Source of the DNA: CAVQCJ01 sp963711005
GTDB lineage: Bacteria; Actinomycetota; Actinomycetes; Prado026
Reading direction: 5' to 3'
DNA: 64,000 nucleotides
Assembly: GCA_963711005.1 (NCBI GenBank)
Contig: CAVQCJ010000002.1
Coordinates: 1,550,001 to 1,614,000 of the forward strand
Below the pieces are notes generated by a model, which saw only the letters and a list, made by a program, of their open reading frames with translations, had not been told where the DNA came from and did not search any database. The position numbers and the translations under genes are program-made. Every line of letters starts with the position of its first letter. Positions within the stretch are counted from its first letter, which is position 1. Positions 7,607 to 15,173 of the stretch are shown here, piece after piece.

Positions 7607-8637
7607 TACGGGCCCGATGTCGCGGCCCGGCGGACGAGCAGCTGCGCCTCGTAGTCGGCGAGGGCGGCGCCCGCTCCGTACGGGACCGAGCGCAGCCCGT
7701 GCAGCACGGCGACCAGGCACCGGTCCCGGAGCTGCTCGAGCTCGCGGACCGAGGCGCCCGCCGCCTGCGCGTCGGACTGCTCGGCGATGCGGTCCAGCAG
7801 CCGGTCGGTGAGCTCGGGCACGTCGGTCAGGTGCGTCCACGGCCACTGCAGCGCCGGCCCGAACTGCGCCATGAAATGGCGCATGCCCCCCTCTCCGCCC
7901 GCGATCCGGTAGGTGAGCATCGTGCCCATCGAGGCCCAGCGCAGCCCGGCGCCGTACCTGATCGCGTCGTCGATCTCGGTGACCGTCGCCACGCCGTCGT
8001 TCACCAGCCACAGCGCCTCCCGCCACAGCGCCTCGAGCAACCGGTCCGCGACGAACCCGTCGACCTCCTTGCGCAGCACCAGCGGCCGCATCCCCACCGA
8101 CCTGTACACGGCCGTGGCCCGCTCCACGGCCGCCGGTCCGGTGCGTCCGCCGGGGCACACCTCGACCAGCGGCAGCAGGTACACGGGGTTGAACGGGTGC
8201 CCGACGACCAGGCGTCCTGGATGGGTCATGTCGGCCTGAAGCAGGGACGGCAGCAACCCGGACGTGGACGAGGCGATGACGACGTCCGGGTCGGCGGCCG
8301 CATCGGCCGCCGCGAGCAGTGTGCGCTTGAGCGCGGGGTTCTCGGGTGCGCTCTCCTGGACGAATCCGGCACCGGCCACCGCAGCCGCCACCGAGTCGAC
8401 GACCTCGCAGCGGCCCTCGGCCGGGAGCGGTGCCTCGGTCAGGGCGGCCCACGCGACCCGCGCGCCGTCGAGCACCTCGGCGAGCTTGCGGGCGGCCTGC
8501 GGGTCGGGGTCGTAGACGCGCACGTCGCAGCCGGCCAGCACGAACCGGGCCGCCCAGCCGCCGCCGATCACGCCCCCGCCGAGCAGGCCGACCAGCGCGG
8601 GCGGTCCGGACGCGACGACGGGCGAGCCGTCAGCCAT
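7606..8637 (-). CDS. L-carnitine 3-dehydrogenase-like (3-hydroxyacyl-CoA dehydrogenase family)
   Basis: A 343-aa NAD-dependent dehydrogenase. It has a Rossmann fold with LLGGGVIGGGWAARF (about 18-32), the acidic YDPD that prefers NAD, and the catalytic His147 in VVGHPFNPVYLLPL. The C-terminal 3HCDH domain has KEVDGFVADRL. GHPFNPxYLLPLVEV is characteristic of the carnitine dehydrogenase branch rather than fatty-acid beta-oxidation. The product, 3-dehydrocarnitine, is the substrate of the BKACE enzyme encoded immediately upstream (8-bp overlap). The gene is the single-domain form; in some bacteria a thioesterase domain is fused, while here thioesterases are separate genes in the same cluster. 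Confidence 0.85.
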   Translation of the reverse strand: MADGSPVVASGPPALVGLLGGGVIGGGWAARFVLAGCDVRVYDPDPQAARKLAEVLDGARVAWAALTEAPLPAEGRCEVVDSVAAAVAGAGFVQESAPENPALKRTLLAAADAAADPDVVIASSTSGLLPSLLQADMTHPGRLVVGHPFNPVYLLPLVEVCPGGRTGPAAVERATAVYRSVGMRPLVLRKEVDGFVADRLLEALWREALWLVNDGVATVTEIDDAIRYGAGLRWASMGTMLTYRIAGGEGGMRHFMAQFGPALQWPWTHLTDVPELTDRLLDRIAEQSDAQAAGASVRELEQLRDRCLVAVLHGLRSVPYGAGAALADYEAQLLVRRAATSGP

Positions 8638-9535
8638 GCTTCACGAGGCCGAGCCGGTCGCGGACCTCGCCGGGCGCGAGCACGCGGACGTTCATCGCGT
8701 CGAGCACGGTGACGGCCCGCTCGACCAGCTGGCCGTTGGTGGCCAGCACGCCGCGGGACAGGTACAGGTTGTCCTCCAGCCCGACGCGCACGTTCCCGCC
8801 GAACAGCACCGCCATCGCTGCGTACGGGAGCTGGAACCGGCCGATCGAGAACGCCGAGAACACCGCGCCCTGCGGCAGCCGGTCGACCATCGCGGCGAGT
8901 GTCAGCGGGTCGTTCGGCGCGCCGTACGGGATACCCATGCAGAGCTGCACGAGCGCCGGACCGTCGATGAGGCCCTCGTCGACGAGCTGGTTGAGCAGGA
9001 CGAGGTCGCCGGTGTCGAAGACCTCGACCTCCGGCTTGACGCCCAGGTCCTTGATGCCCTGGGCCATCGCGCGCACCATCGAGGGCGCGTTGACCATGAT
9101 GTAGTCGCCGCCGGCGGCGAAGTTCATCGTGCCGCAGTCCAGCGAGCAGATCTCCGGGCGCAGCTCGGCCACGTGGGCCAGCCGTTCGGTCGCGCCGGCC
9201 ATGTCGGTGCCGGCGGCGCTGTACGGCAGCGGCTCCTCGGCGCCCCCCAGCACAAGGTCGCCGCCCATCCCGGTCGTCAGGTTGATGACGACGTCGGTTC
9301 CGGACGCGCGCAGCCGCTCGACCACCTCGCGGTAGTACGCGACGTCGCGGGCGCCCTTGCCCGTCTGCGGGTTTCGTACATGGACGTGCACGACGGCGGC
9401 GCCGGCCTTCGCCGCCTCGAGCGCGGACTCGGCGATCTGCTCAGGGGTGACCGGGACCTTGTCGCTGCTGCCGGTGGAGTCACCGGACCCGGTCACCGCA
9501 CAGGTGATGAACGCGGACGTGCTCATGCTGCGCAC
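8630..9535 (-). CDS. BKACE (DUF849) enzyme, probable 3-dehydrocarnitine cleavage enzyme
   Basis: A 301-aa TIM-barrel zinc enzyme of the beta-keto acid cleavage family, which transfers part of a beta-keto acid to acetyl-CoA. VVHVHVRN (His50, His52) supplies two zinc ligands; the usual glutamate is in RVGLEDNLY. With 3-dehydrocarnitine it would give acetoacetate and betainyl-CoA (CdhC activity). That specificity is inferred from the flanking carnitine dehydrogenase and thioesterases. The GTG at 9535 is preferred because AAGGAG lies about 7 bases upstream; an ATG at 9526 is the alternative. Confidence 0.87.
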   Translation of the reverse strand: MRSMSTSAFITCAVTGSGDSTGSSDKVPVTPEQIAESALEAAKAGAAVVHVHVRNPQTGKGARDVAYYREVVERLRASGTDVVINLTTGMGGDLVLGGAEEPLPYSAAGTDMAGATERLAHVAELRPEICSLDCGTMNFAAGGDYIMVNAPSMVRAMAQGIKDLGVKPEVEVFDTGDLVLLNQLVDEGLIDGPALVQLCMGIPYGAPNDPLTLAAMVDRLPQGAVFSAFSIGRFQLPYAAMAVLFGGNVRVGLEDNLYLSRGVLATNGQLVERAVTVLDAMNVRVLAPGEVRDRLGLVKHG

Positions 9536-9586
9536 TGCTGGCTCCTTCGTACGTCGTCGGTCGGTGCCGTGGTCTTCGCGGGTCGG

Positions 9587-10375
9587 TCAGCGGCCCTGCC
9601 AGCGTGGCGGGCGGCGTTCCACGAACGCGCGCGCGCCCTCCTGCGCGTCGAGCGAGGTCCCGACCCGCGAGTACGCCGGCAGCCCGGCGCGCAGCGCCGC
9701 GAAACCGGCCGGGACGCTGAGCCCCTCGGTCTCGCGCAGGACCTCGAGGACGGCCGCGACGCTCAGCGGCGCCGCCTCGCAGATGCGGTCCGCGAGCGCC
9801 TTCGCGGTCGGGAGCAGGTCCGCCTGCGGGACGACCGCGTTGGCCAGGCCCCAGCGCAAGGCCTCGGCGGCGTCCAGCCGGCGACCGGTCAGCAGTAGCT
9901 CGACGGCGATCGTGCGCGGGAGCCGGGACGGGATGCGGAGCATCCCGCCGGCGTCGGCGACCAGCCCCAGCCGGGCCTCGGTCAGCGCCATCTCCGCATG
10001 GTCGGCGAGGACGACGAGGTCGGCGGCGAGCGCGAGCTCGAAGCCGCCGCCCATCGCCATCCCGTTGACCGCCGCGATCACCGGCTTGCCCAGGTCGAAC
10101 ATCTCGGTCAGGCCGGCGAACCCGCCGGGCCCCCAGTCCGCGTCCGGGCGTTCGCCGGCCGCGGCCGCCTTGAGGTCCCAGCCGGCGCTGAAGAACCGCG
10201 CGCCCCCGCCGGTCAGGATCCCGACGCGCAGCGACGGGTCGTCGCGCAGCTGCGCGAACGCGTCGTACAGGGCCCGGCTGGTCGGGGCGTCCACCGCGTT
10301 GGCCTTGGGCCGGTCCAGCGTGATGACGAGGGTCTGCCCGGCTACCTCGGTGCGGACGGGGTTGGGTTCGGTCAT
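9587..10375 (-). CDS. caiD: crotonobetainyl/carnitinyl-CoA hydratase
   Basis: A 262-aa crotonase-fold enzyme that is close to Escherichia coli CaiD along its length as I recall that sequence: LDRPKANAVDA, FFSAGWDLKAAA, DWGPGGFAGLTE and PVIAAVNGMAMGGGFELALA. CaiD interconverts crotonobetainyl-CoA and carnitinyl-CoA. The oxyanion-hole segments and the helix EARLGLVADAGG are intact. The gene lies 4 bp downstream of the CaiA-like dehydrogenase. No CaiB or CaiC (CoA transferase or ligase) is encoded in this window, so how the CoA thioester is formed is unclear. Confidence 0.87.
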   Translation of the reverse strand: MTEPNPVRTEVAGQTLVITLDRPKANAVDAPTSRALYDAFAQLRDDPSLRVGILTGGGARFFSAGWDLKAAAAGERPDADWGPGGFAGLTEMFDLGKPVIAAVNGMAMGGGFELALAADLVVLADHAEMALTEARLGLVADAGGMLRIPSRLPRTIAVELLLTGRRLDAAEALRWGLANAVVPQADLLPTAKALADRICEAAPLSVAAVLEVLRETEGLSVPAGFAALRAGLPAYSRVGTSLDAQEGARAFVERRPPRWQGR

Positions 10376-10379
10376 CGGG

Positions 10380-11549
10380 TCAGGCCTCTCGGGGGCGCAG
10401 CAGGGCTCGGGAGATGATCAGTCGCTGGATCTCGCTGGTGCCGTCCCACACCCGCTCCACCCGCGCGTCGCGCCACCAGCGCTCCACCGGCGCCTCCGAC
10501 ATCAGGCCCATGCCGCCGTAGACCTGCACGGCCGTGTCGGTGACGCGGCCGAGCGTCTCGGACGCGAACAGCTTGGCCATCGCGGCGTCCTGGCTGCTCA
10601 TCCGGCCCTGGTCGAGCTTCCACGCCGCCTGCAGCGTCAGCAGCTCGGCCGCCTCGACCGCCACCGCCATGTCGGCCAGCTGGAACCCGACGCCCTGGAA
10701 CTGCCCGATCGGTTGCCCGAACTGGCGGCGGGTGGCTGCCCAGTCCAGCGCGGACTCGAGCACGCGGCGGGACCGACCGACGCTCGTCGCCGCGACGGTG
10801 AGCCGGCTCGCGCCCAGCCAGCGGTCCATCAGAGCCAGGCCGTGCCCCGCCTCGCCGAGCAGCGCGCCGGCGGGCACCCGGCAGGCGTCGAAGACCAGCT
10901 CGCACTGGTGGTAGCCGCGGTGCGAGACGCAGCTCGAGCCACGCCGCACCTGGAAGCCGGGTGTACCCACGTCGACCAGGAACGCGCTGATCGACCGACG
11001 CGGCCCGCGCGCGGTCTCCTCGGTTCCGGTCGCCGCGAACAGGATCACGTAGTCGGCCATGTCCGCATGGCTGATGAAGTGCTTGGTGCCGTCGATCACC
11101 CAGTCGCCGCCCGGCCCGTCGACCTGCTGGGCCCGGGTCGTCATGCTCCGCACGTCCGAGCCGCTGCCGGGCTCGGTCATCGCCAGGCAGTCGTGCCGCT
11201 CCCCTCGCACCGTGGGGAGCAGGTACGCGTCGACCTGGTCGCCGACGCACGCCTGCAGGATGTTGCTCGGCCGGGAGACGAGCATCTGCAACGCGTACGA
11301 GGCCCGGCCCAGCTCGCGCTCGGCGAGCGTCAGGCCGACCGCGTCCAGCCCGCCGCCGCCGATCTCGGCCGGCATGTTCGCGGCGTACAGACCCGCGGCG
11401 AGCGCCTTCGCGCGCACCGTGGCGACCACCTCGGGCGGGACGTCGTCGAGCCGTTCGACTTCGTCCTCGTGCGGGTAGAGCTCGGTCTCCACGAACGACC
11501 GCACCGTCTCGACGATCAGTCGCTGCTCGTCGTCCAGCTCGAAGTCCAC
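10380..11549 (-). CDS. acyl-CoA dehydrogenase family protein, CaiA-like
   Basis: A 389-aa flavoprotein with all ACAD segments: N-terminal helices, LAMTEPGSGSDVRSM and WVIDGTKHFIS for FAD and substrate binding, RRQFGQPIGQFQ and VQVYGGMGLM. Position within a carnitine operon next to caiD suggests a crotonobetainyl-CoA/gamma-butyrobetainyl-CoA oxidoreductase. The usual catalytic base (Glu in YEGTxxIQ) is Asp here (VWDGTSEIQR), and the alternative site used by isovaleryl-CoA enzymes is also not Glu (GASRL). As I recall it, E. coli CaiA has Gly at the first position, so the base may be dispensable in this branch. Start is a GTG at 11549, 3 bp from the thioesterase stop. Confidence 0.85.
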   Translation of the reverse strand: MDFELDDEQRLIVETVRSFVETELYPHEDEVERLDDVPPEVVATVRAKALAAGLYAANMPAEIGGGGLDAVGLTLAERELGRASYALQMLVSRPSNILQACVGDQVDAYLLPTVRGERHDCLAMTEPGSGSDVRSMTTRAQQVDGPGGDWVIDGTKHFISHADMADYVILFAATGTEETARGPRRSISAFLVDVGTPGFQVRRGSSCVSHRGYHQCELVFDACRVPAGALLGEAGHGLALMDRWLGASRLTVAATSVGRSRRVLESALDWAATRRQFGQPIGQFQGVGFQLADMAVAVEAAELLTLQAAWKLDQGRMSSQDAAMAKLFASETLGRVTDTAVQVYGGMGLMSEAPVERWWRDARVERVWDGTSEIQRLIISRALLRPREA

Positions 11550-11552
11550 GGC

Positions 11553-12119
11553 TCAGCCTCCGGTCCGCTTCAGGCCCATCGGCTGCCCGATCCAGGGTGG
11601 GACGGGCAGGGCCGCGTGTGCGGCGGCGAGCTGTCCGATCCGGTCCAGCAGGACCGGCGGCATCGGGGTGACCCGGCCGAGGCCGGAGTCGACGTGCAGC
11701 AGGAGCTGCTCACCGGTGGCGACCAGCGTGGGCGCCGTCCCGGTCCCGTCGTCGCCGGCCGTACGGAGCACCTCGTGCAGGATGTGGACACGCTTGGTGT
11801 CGGCGCCCAGCACCCGCAGCGTGAGCAGCAGCCGGTCGCGCTCGTCGACCTCGTCCAGGTTCCGGATGTGGGTCTCGACGGTGTACAGCGAGTGCTCGGC
11901 GGCCCGGTAGTCGTCGTCGATCCCGACGTACCGGAAGAAGGCGTCCGAGCTGTCGCCCATCACGAGCAGGTAGCACCACTCGCTCATGTGCCCGTTGTAG
12001 TCGACCCACTGCGGCCCGACCGTGACCTCGTAGAGAGCCAGCGGCGCCGGGACCGGCTCGGCGGCGGGGTCGTCCCAGCCGCCCGGGCGGGTGCTGGGGA
12101 GATCGCCGACCGTGCTCAC
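11553..12119 (-). CDS. hot-dog thioesterase, probable betainyl-CoA thioesterase 1
   Basis: A 188-aa 4HBT-type acyl-CoA thioesterase. The signature VDYNGHMSEWCYL holds the catalytic acidic residue and the hot-dog helix; HSLYTVETHIRNLDEV and LLLHVDSGLGRV complete the fold. It is the first gene of the leftward carnitine operon. Related enzymes (CdhB) release glycine betaine from betainyl-CoA made by the BKACE enzyme. The GTG at 12119 is chosen; an upstream GTG-like start at 12140 would run into the divergent promoter. A second thioesterase of the same family follows the iclR gene. Confidence 0.83.
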   Translation of the reverse strand: MSTVGDLPSTRPGGWDDPAAEPVPAPLALYEVTVGPQWVDYNGHMSEWCYLLVMGDSSDAFFRYVGIDDDYRAAEHSLYTVETHIRNLDEVDERDRLLLTLRVLGADTKRVHILHEVLRTAGDDGTGTAPTLVATGEQLLLHVDSGLGRVTPMPPVLLDRIGQLAAAHAALPVPPWIGQPMGLKRTGG

Positions 12120-12135
12120 CGTCCTGCACCACCTG

Positions 12136-12172
12136 TTCACATTGTGCGACGAGTGCTTGTATCGTGCGACGA
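12136..12172 (+). promoter_or_regulatory. iclR promoter and 20-bp-spaced direct repeats
   Basis: TTCACA (12136-12141), 18 bases, TATCGT (12160-12165) reads as a promoter toward the IclR gene. Overlapping it are two near-identical decamers, TGTGCGACGA (12143-12152) and CGTGCGACGA (12163-12172), exactly 20 bp (two helical turns) apart. They lie between the divergent carnitine transcripts and are a likely IclR-family binding region. Confidence 0.5.
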
Positions 12173-12225
12173 CGATAGGGAGACCGGGCGGGCCCGGTCA
12201 AGGGCCGACGAGCGAGGTGGACGAG

Positions 12226-12990
12226 GTGCCGGCAACGGCGGCGAGCGGGCGGGTGCAGTCGCTCGAGCGCGCCATCGCCCTGCTGGGCGCGGTGGCCGAC
12301 GTGTCGCCCGAGGGCGAGCCGGTCGCCGCGCTCGCGTCGCGCTGCGGCCTGAACCGGGCCACCGCCTGGCGGCTGCTGGGCACCCTCGAGGCGCACGGCC
12401 TCGTCGACCGCGATCCGGCGACCCAGCGGTACGCGATCGGTTTCGCGATGTCCCGGCTGGCCGCCCCGGCCGGTGTCGACGGCCTCGTCCGTCGGGCGCA
12501 CCCGGTGCTGGTCCGGCTCAGCGAGCGCACCGGCGAGACCGCCGACCTGGCGGTGGCCCGTCCGCTCGGGCTCACCTACGTAGACGAGGTCGCGCCCCCG
12601 TCGGTGCTGGCCGCGAACTGGCTCGGCCGGCAGGTGCCTCTGCACGCGACATCGTCGGGCAAGGCCCTGCTCGCGTGGCTGCCGGACGTGGAGGTCTCGG
12701 CGCTGCTGGAGGAACGGCTGACCCGCTACACCCCCGCGACGCTGACCTCGATCAAGGCTCTGCGGGCCGACCTGACCCGCACCCGGGAGCGCGGCTACGG
12801 GTTCTGCGTCGGCGAGCTGGAGCCCACGTTGAACGGGGTCTCGGCCCCGGTGCTCGACCGCGGCGGGCGTCCGGTCGCGGTGCTCAGCGTCTGGGGTCCG
12901 CACGAGCGGGTGCCACCGGGACGGTTCGCCGAGCTCGGGGCGCTGACGGTCGCCGCCGCCGCCGACGTCGCCGCGTCGGTGCTGGCATGA
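12226..12990 (+). CDS. IclR-family regulator of the carnitine cluster
   Basis: A 254-aa regulator. The N-terminal winged helix (about 10-70) contains VAALASRCGLNRATAWRLL; the C-terminal IclR effector domain has LHATSSGKALLAWLP and RERGYGFCVGELEP. Start: GTG 12226 is preferred because GAGG (12214-12217) lies 8 bases upstream; GTG 12217 is possible. The stop overlaps the start of thioesterase 2 (ATGA). Divergent from the carnitine operon, it presumably senses carnitine, a CoA ester or glycine betaine. Confidence 0.88.
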   Translation: MPATAASGRVQSLERAIALLGAVADVSPEGEPVAALASRCGLNRATAWRLLGTLEAHGLVDRDPATQRYAIGFAMSRLAAPAGVDGLVRRAHPVLVRLSERTGETADLAVARPLGLTYVDEVAPPSVLAANWLGRQVPLHATSSGKALLAWLPDVEVSALLEERLTRYTPATLTSIKALRADLTRTRERGYGFCVGELEPTLNGVSAPVLDRGGRPVAVLSVWGPHERVPPGRFAELGALTVAAAADVAASVLA

Positions 12991-13418
12991 GCAGCCCGCT
13001 AAGCCTGTACCGGACGGCGGTCCGGCCCGAGTGGATCGACTACAACGGCCACCTCACCGACTCCGCGTACTGCGTCGTCTGCTCGGAGGCGAACGAGGCC
13101 GTGCTGGACGCGCTCGGGATCGGCGCCGCCTACCGGGACCGGACCGGCTGCGCCGCCTACACGGTGGAGGCGCACCTGTCGTTCCTCGCCGAGGTCGGCC
13201 CCGACGACGAGCTGCACGCAGAGTCGGTGGTCGCGTCGGCGGACGCCAAGCGGCTGCGGCTGCGGACCACGCTGCTGGACCGGTCCGGACGGGCGGTGCT
13301 GGTCGGGGAGTACCTCTACCTGCACGTGGACACGCGTTCAGGACGCGTGGCGCCGTTCCCGCCCGACCGCGCCGAGGTCCTCGCCGCCGCGCCCCGACCC
13401 GAACCTACGGTCGAGTAG
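12987..13418 (+). CDS. hot-dog thioesterase, probable betainyl-CoA thioesterase 2
   Basis: A 143-aa 4HBT-family enzyme with the same signature as its neighbour (IDYNGHLTDSAYC) plus GCAAYTVEAHLSFL and LYLHVDTRSGRV. It is co-transcribed with iclR (ATGA overlap) on the opposite strand from the main operon. The two thioesterases differ in length and at most positions, so this is not a recent duplication. The final codons (PTVE-stop) lie inside a palindromic repeat that also occurs at the kdpD end. Confidence 0.83.
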   Translation: MSSPLSLYRTAVRPEWIDYNGHLTDSAYCVVCSEANEAVLDALGIGAAYRDRTGCAAYTVEAHLSFLAEVGPDDELHAESVVASADAKRLRLRTTLLDRSGRAVLVGEYLYLHVDTRSGRVAPFPPDRAEVLAAAPRPEPTVE

Positions 13419-13450
13419 CGCAGGAGCACTCGCGTACCCGACCGTAGGTT
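13402..13450. repeat. palindromic repeat copy A (terminator-like)
   Basis: Arms AACCTACGGTCG (13402-13413) and CGACCGTAGGTT (13439-13450) are exact reverse complements. The left arm contains the last codons and the TAG of the thioesterase gene. The same roughly 50-bp element, with diverged inner sequence, recurs at 38082-38133 and 54607-54661. It probably terminates the iclR operon. Confidence 0.8.
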
Positions 13451-13506
13451 TCGTGGGAGCCCGCCGTACGGTGGGCAGCCTCAGCACGCGGCAGAGGGAG
13501 CGGCAC

Positions 13507-13737
13507 ATGGACGACCAGGACATCCGCGCGAAGGTGTCGCGACTGGTGGACGAGGAGCACCAGCTGCGTTCGGGCCGGATCGACGACGAGGCCCGGGCCC
13601 GGCTCGCGCGGCTCGAGGAGCAGCTCGACCAGTGCTGGGACCTGCTCCGGCAGCGGCAGGCCAAGCGGGAGTTCGGCGCCCCGGCGGAGTCGGCGCACCA
13701 GCGGCCGGCGAGCGAGGTCGAGGGCTACCTGCAGTAG
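13507..13737 (+). CDS. DUF2630 family protein
   Basis: A 76-aa acidic/helical protein common in actinobacteria. It matches DUF2630: MDDQDIRAKVSRLVDEEH, RLARLEEQLDQCWDLLRQR and the C-terminal VEGYLQ. Function unknown; the predicted coiled coil spans about residues 10-58. The ATG at 13507 follows GAGGGAG. It converges on the next gene with only 3 bp between stops. Confidence 0.88.
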   Translation: MDDQDIRAKVSRLVDEEHQLRSGRIDDEARARLARLEEQLDQCWDLLRQRQAKREFGAPAESAHQRPASEVEGYLQ

Positions 13738-13740
13738 AGG

Positions 13741-14316
13741 TCAGCGGGTGCGGCCGACCAGTGCGAGCAGGCGCGTCTGCGCGTCCGCGCCGTCGGCCAC
13801 CGTCTGCGGCTCGCCGAACAGGCCGGACCCGGTGAGCATCCCCAGGATCGGGGTCGCCCAGCCGATCCCCCACTCGACCAGGTCCGCCGGCAGGTCGTCG
13901 TCCAGCCCGGCGCCGCGGGCCAGGTCCCAGGCGTGCACGAGCGCGTCGAACGTCAGCTGGTCGCAGTAGCTCCCCGCGTGCTCGTCCCCGTAGGACAGGT
14001 GCACCGTGCCGTCCAGCGCTCCCGGCGCCGCGAACGACTCGTGGGCCGGCCCGCACGCGCGGTGCCAGGCCGCCAGCGGGTCGGCGCCGAGCAGGTCGCC
14101 GTCGAGCTCCGACCCGACGTCGGCGACGGTCTTGCCGGCCATCAGCGGGACCACCCACAGCTGCTCGCCCACCACATGGTTGACCAGCGCGCGGACGTCC
14201 CACTCCGAGCACGGGGTCGGTGCGGACCACCGGTCGTCCGGCACCTGGTGCACCTTCTCGTCGAAGGTGTCGGTCGCGGCCTGGAACCGGGCGAGCCGGT
14301 CCTCGCTGTCGCTCAT
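13741..14316 (-). CDS. TIGR03086-type DinB/mycothiol-dependent metal-binding protein
   Basis: A 191-aa four-helix protein of the mycothiol-dependent maleylpyruvate isomerase N-terminal (DinB-like) superfamily. Characteristic segments are RWSAPTPCSEWDVRALVNHVVGEQ near the N-terminus (metal-ligand histidine) and FDALVHAWDLARG with a further histidine. These proteins are widespread in mycothiol-producing actinobacteria; the reaction is usually unknown. It lies 27 bp downstream of the PIG-L gene in the same direction, which fits a thiol-related context. Confidence 0.85.
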   Translation of the reverse strand: MSDSEDRLARFQAATDTFDEKVHQVPDDRWSAPTPCSEWDVRALVNHVVGEQLWVVPLMAGKTVADVGSELDGDLLGADPLAAWHRACGPAHESFAAPGALDGTVHLSYGDEHAGSYCDQLTFDALVHAWDLARGAGLDDDLPADLVEWGIGWATPILGMLTGSGLFGEPQTVADGADAQTRLLALVGRTR

Positions 14317-14343
14317 GGGTCGGTCCTCACTGCTCGTCGGGCT

Positions 14344-15090
14344 TCACGGCTCGTAGAAACACTCCTCGGAGAACGCGGACCGGAACGTGTCCGCCCCGAA
14401 CACCATGACCAGCGGCTCGATCTGGCTGGTCTGGCACAGCATCGCCTGGATCTTGCGGTCCTGCTCCTCCTCGGTCAAGGGCAGGAACGACGCCAGCTCC
14501 GACCGGGGGTGGCACGGCGGCTCGGCCCCCATGTACACGTTCAGCTCGTCCAGCCTGGCCCGCCACTGGGCCAGCCACTCCGGGGTGTTGGTGGCCTGCA
14601 GGACGCGCGGCCGCGGCCCGTCGTAGGCCGCCACGGCGAGGTCCACCCACAAGGACACCGACTGGTGGTCGGAGTGGCCGGTCATGCCGTCGGGGCCGAA
14701 CGTGAGCACGGTGTCCGGGCGGGTCCGGCGCAGCTGTTCCAGCACGCGTGCGGCCCCTTCCGCGGGGTCCACGGCGGCGCAGCCGCCGTCGGCGTAGTCC
14801 AGCCACACGTGGTCCTCGACGCCGAGCACCGCGAGCGCCGCCTCGAGCTCGGCGGTGCGCACCTCGGCCAGCGGCTCACCCGGTGGGTACCGCTCGTGGT
14901 CGGACGTCCCGAGCTCGCCCCGGGTCGCGGTCACGCACGTCACCCGGTGGCCGGCGGCCAGCGCCCGCATCATGTGCGCGGCGGACAGGTAGCCCTCGTC
15001 GTCGGGGTGGCCCCAGACGCCCAGAACCGATCCCAGCGCCCACGGCTCGGACGTCGGCCCACCGCCGGTGCGGCCGTCCGGCTGGCTCAT
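14344..15090 (-). CDS. PIG-L family deacetylase (Mca/MshB-like)
   Basis: A 248-aa zinc amidase-fold protein. LGVWGHPDDEGYLSA (His28, Asp30, Asp31) is the metal and catalytic motif; TFGPDGMTGHSDHQ supplies the third ligand region. In actinobacteria this family contains the mycothiol enzymes MshB and Mca as well as detoxifying deacetylases; I cannot separate them here. The ATG at 15090 is supported by a strong GGAGG about 7 bases upstream, so the longer frame to 15168 is not used. It probably forms an operon with the DinB-like gene. Confidence 0.87.
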   Translation of the reverse strand: MSQPDGRTGGGPTSEPWALGSVLGVWGHPDDEGYLSAAHMMRALAAGHRVTCVTATRGELGTSDHERYPPGEPLAEVRTAELEAALAVLGVEDHVWLDYADGGCAAVDPAEGAARVLEQLRRTRPDTVLTFGPDGMTGHSDHQSVSLWVDLAVAAYDGPRPRVLQATNTPEWLAQWRARLDELNVYMGAEPPCHPRSELASFLPLTEEEQDRKIQAMLCQTSQIEPLVMVFGADTFRSAFSEECFYEP

Positions 15091-15173
15091 GCTTACCTCC
15101 TGCAGGCTGCGATGTGAGTCAGCGTACGGACCGGGGCTCTTGCCGCGGGGTTCGCGGGGGCGTACCAAGAGGC

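Noticed and set aside
9357..13418. A 1353-codon plus-strand frame running through the carnitine operon
   Set aside because: Only its last 144 codons (the thioesterase from 12987) are real; the rest is antisense to clear enzymes.
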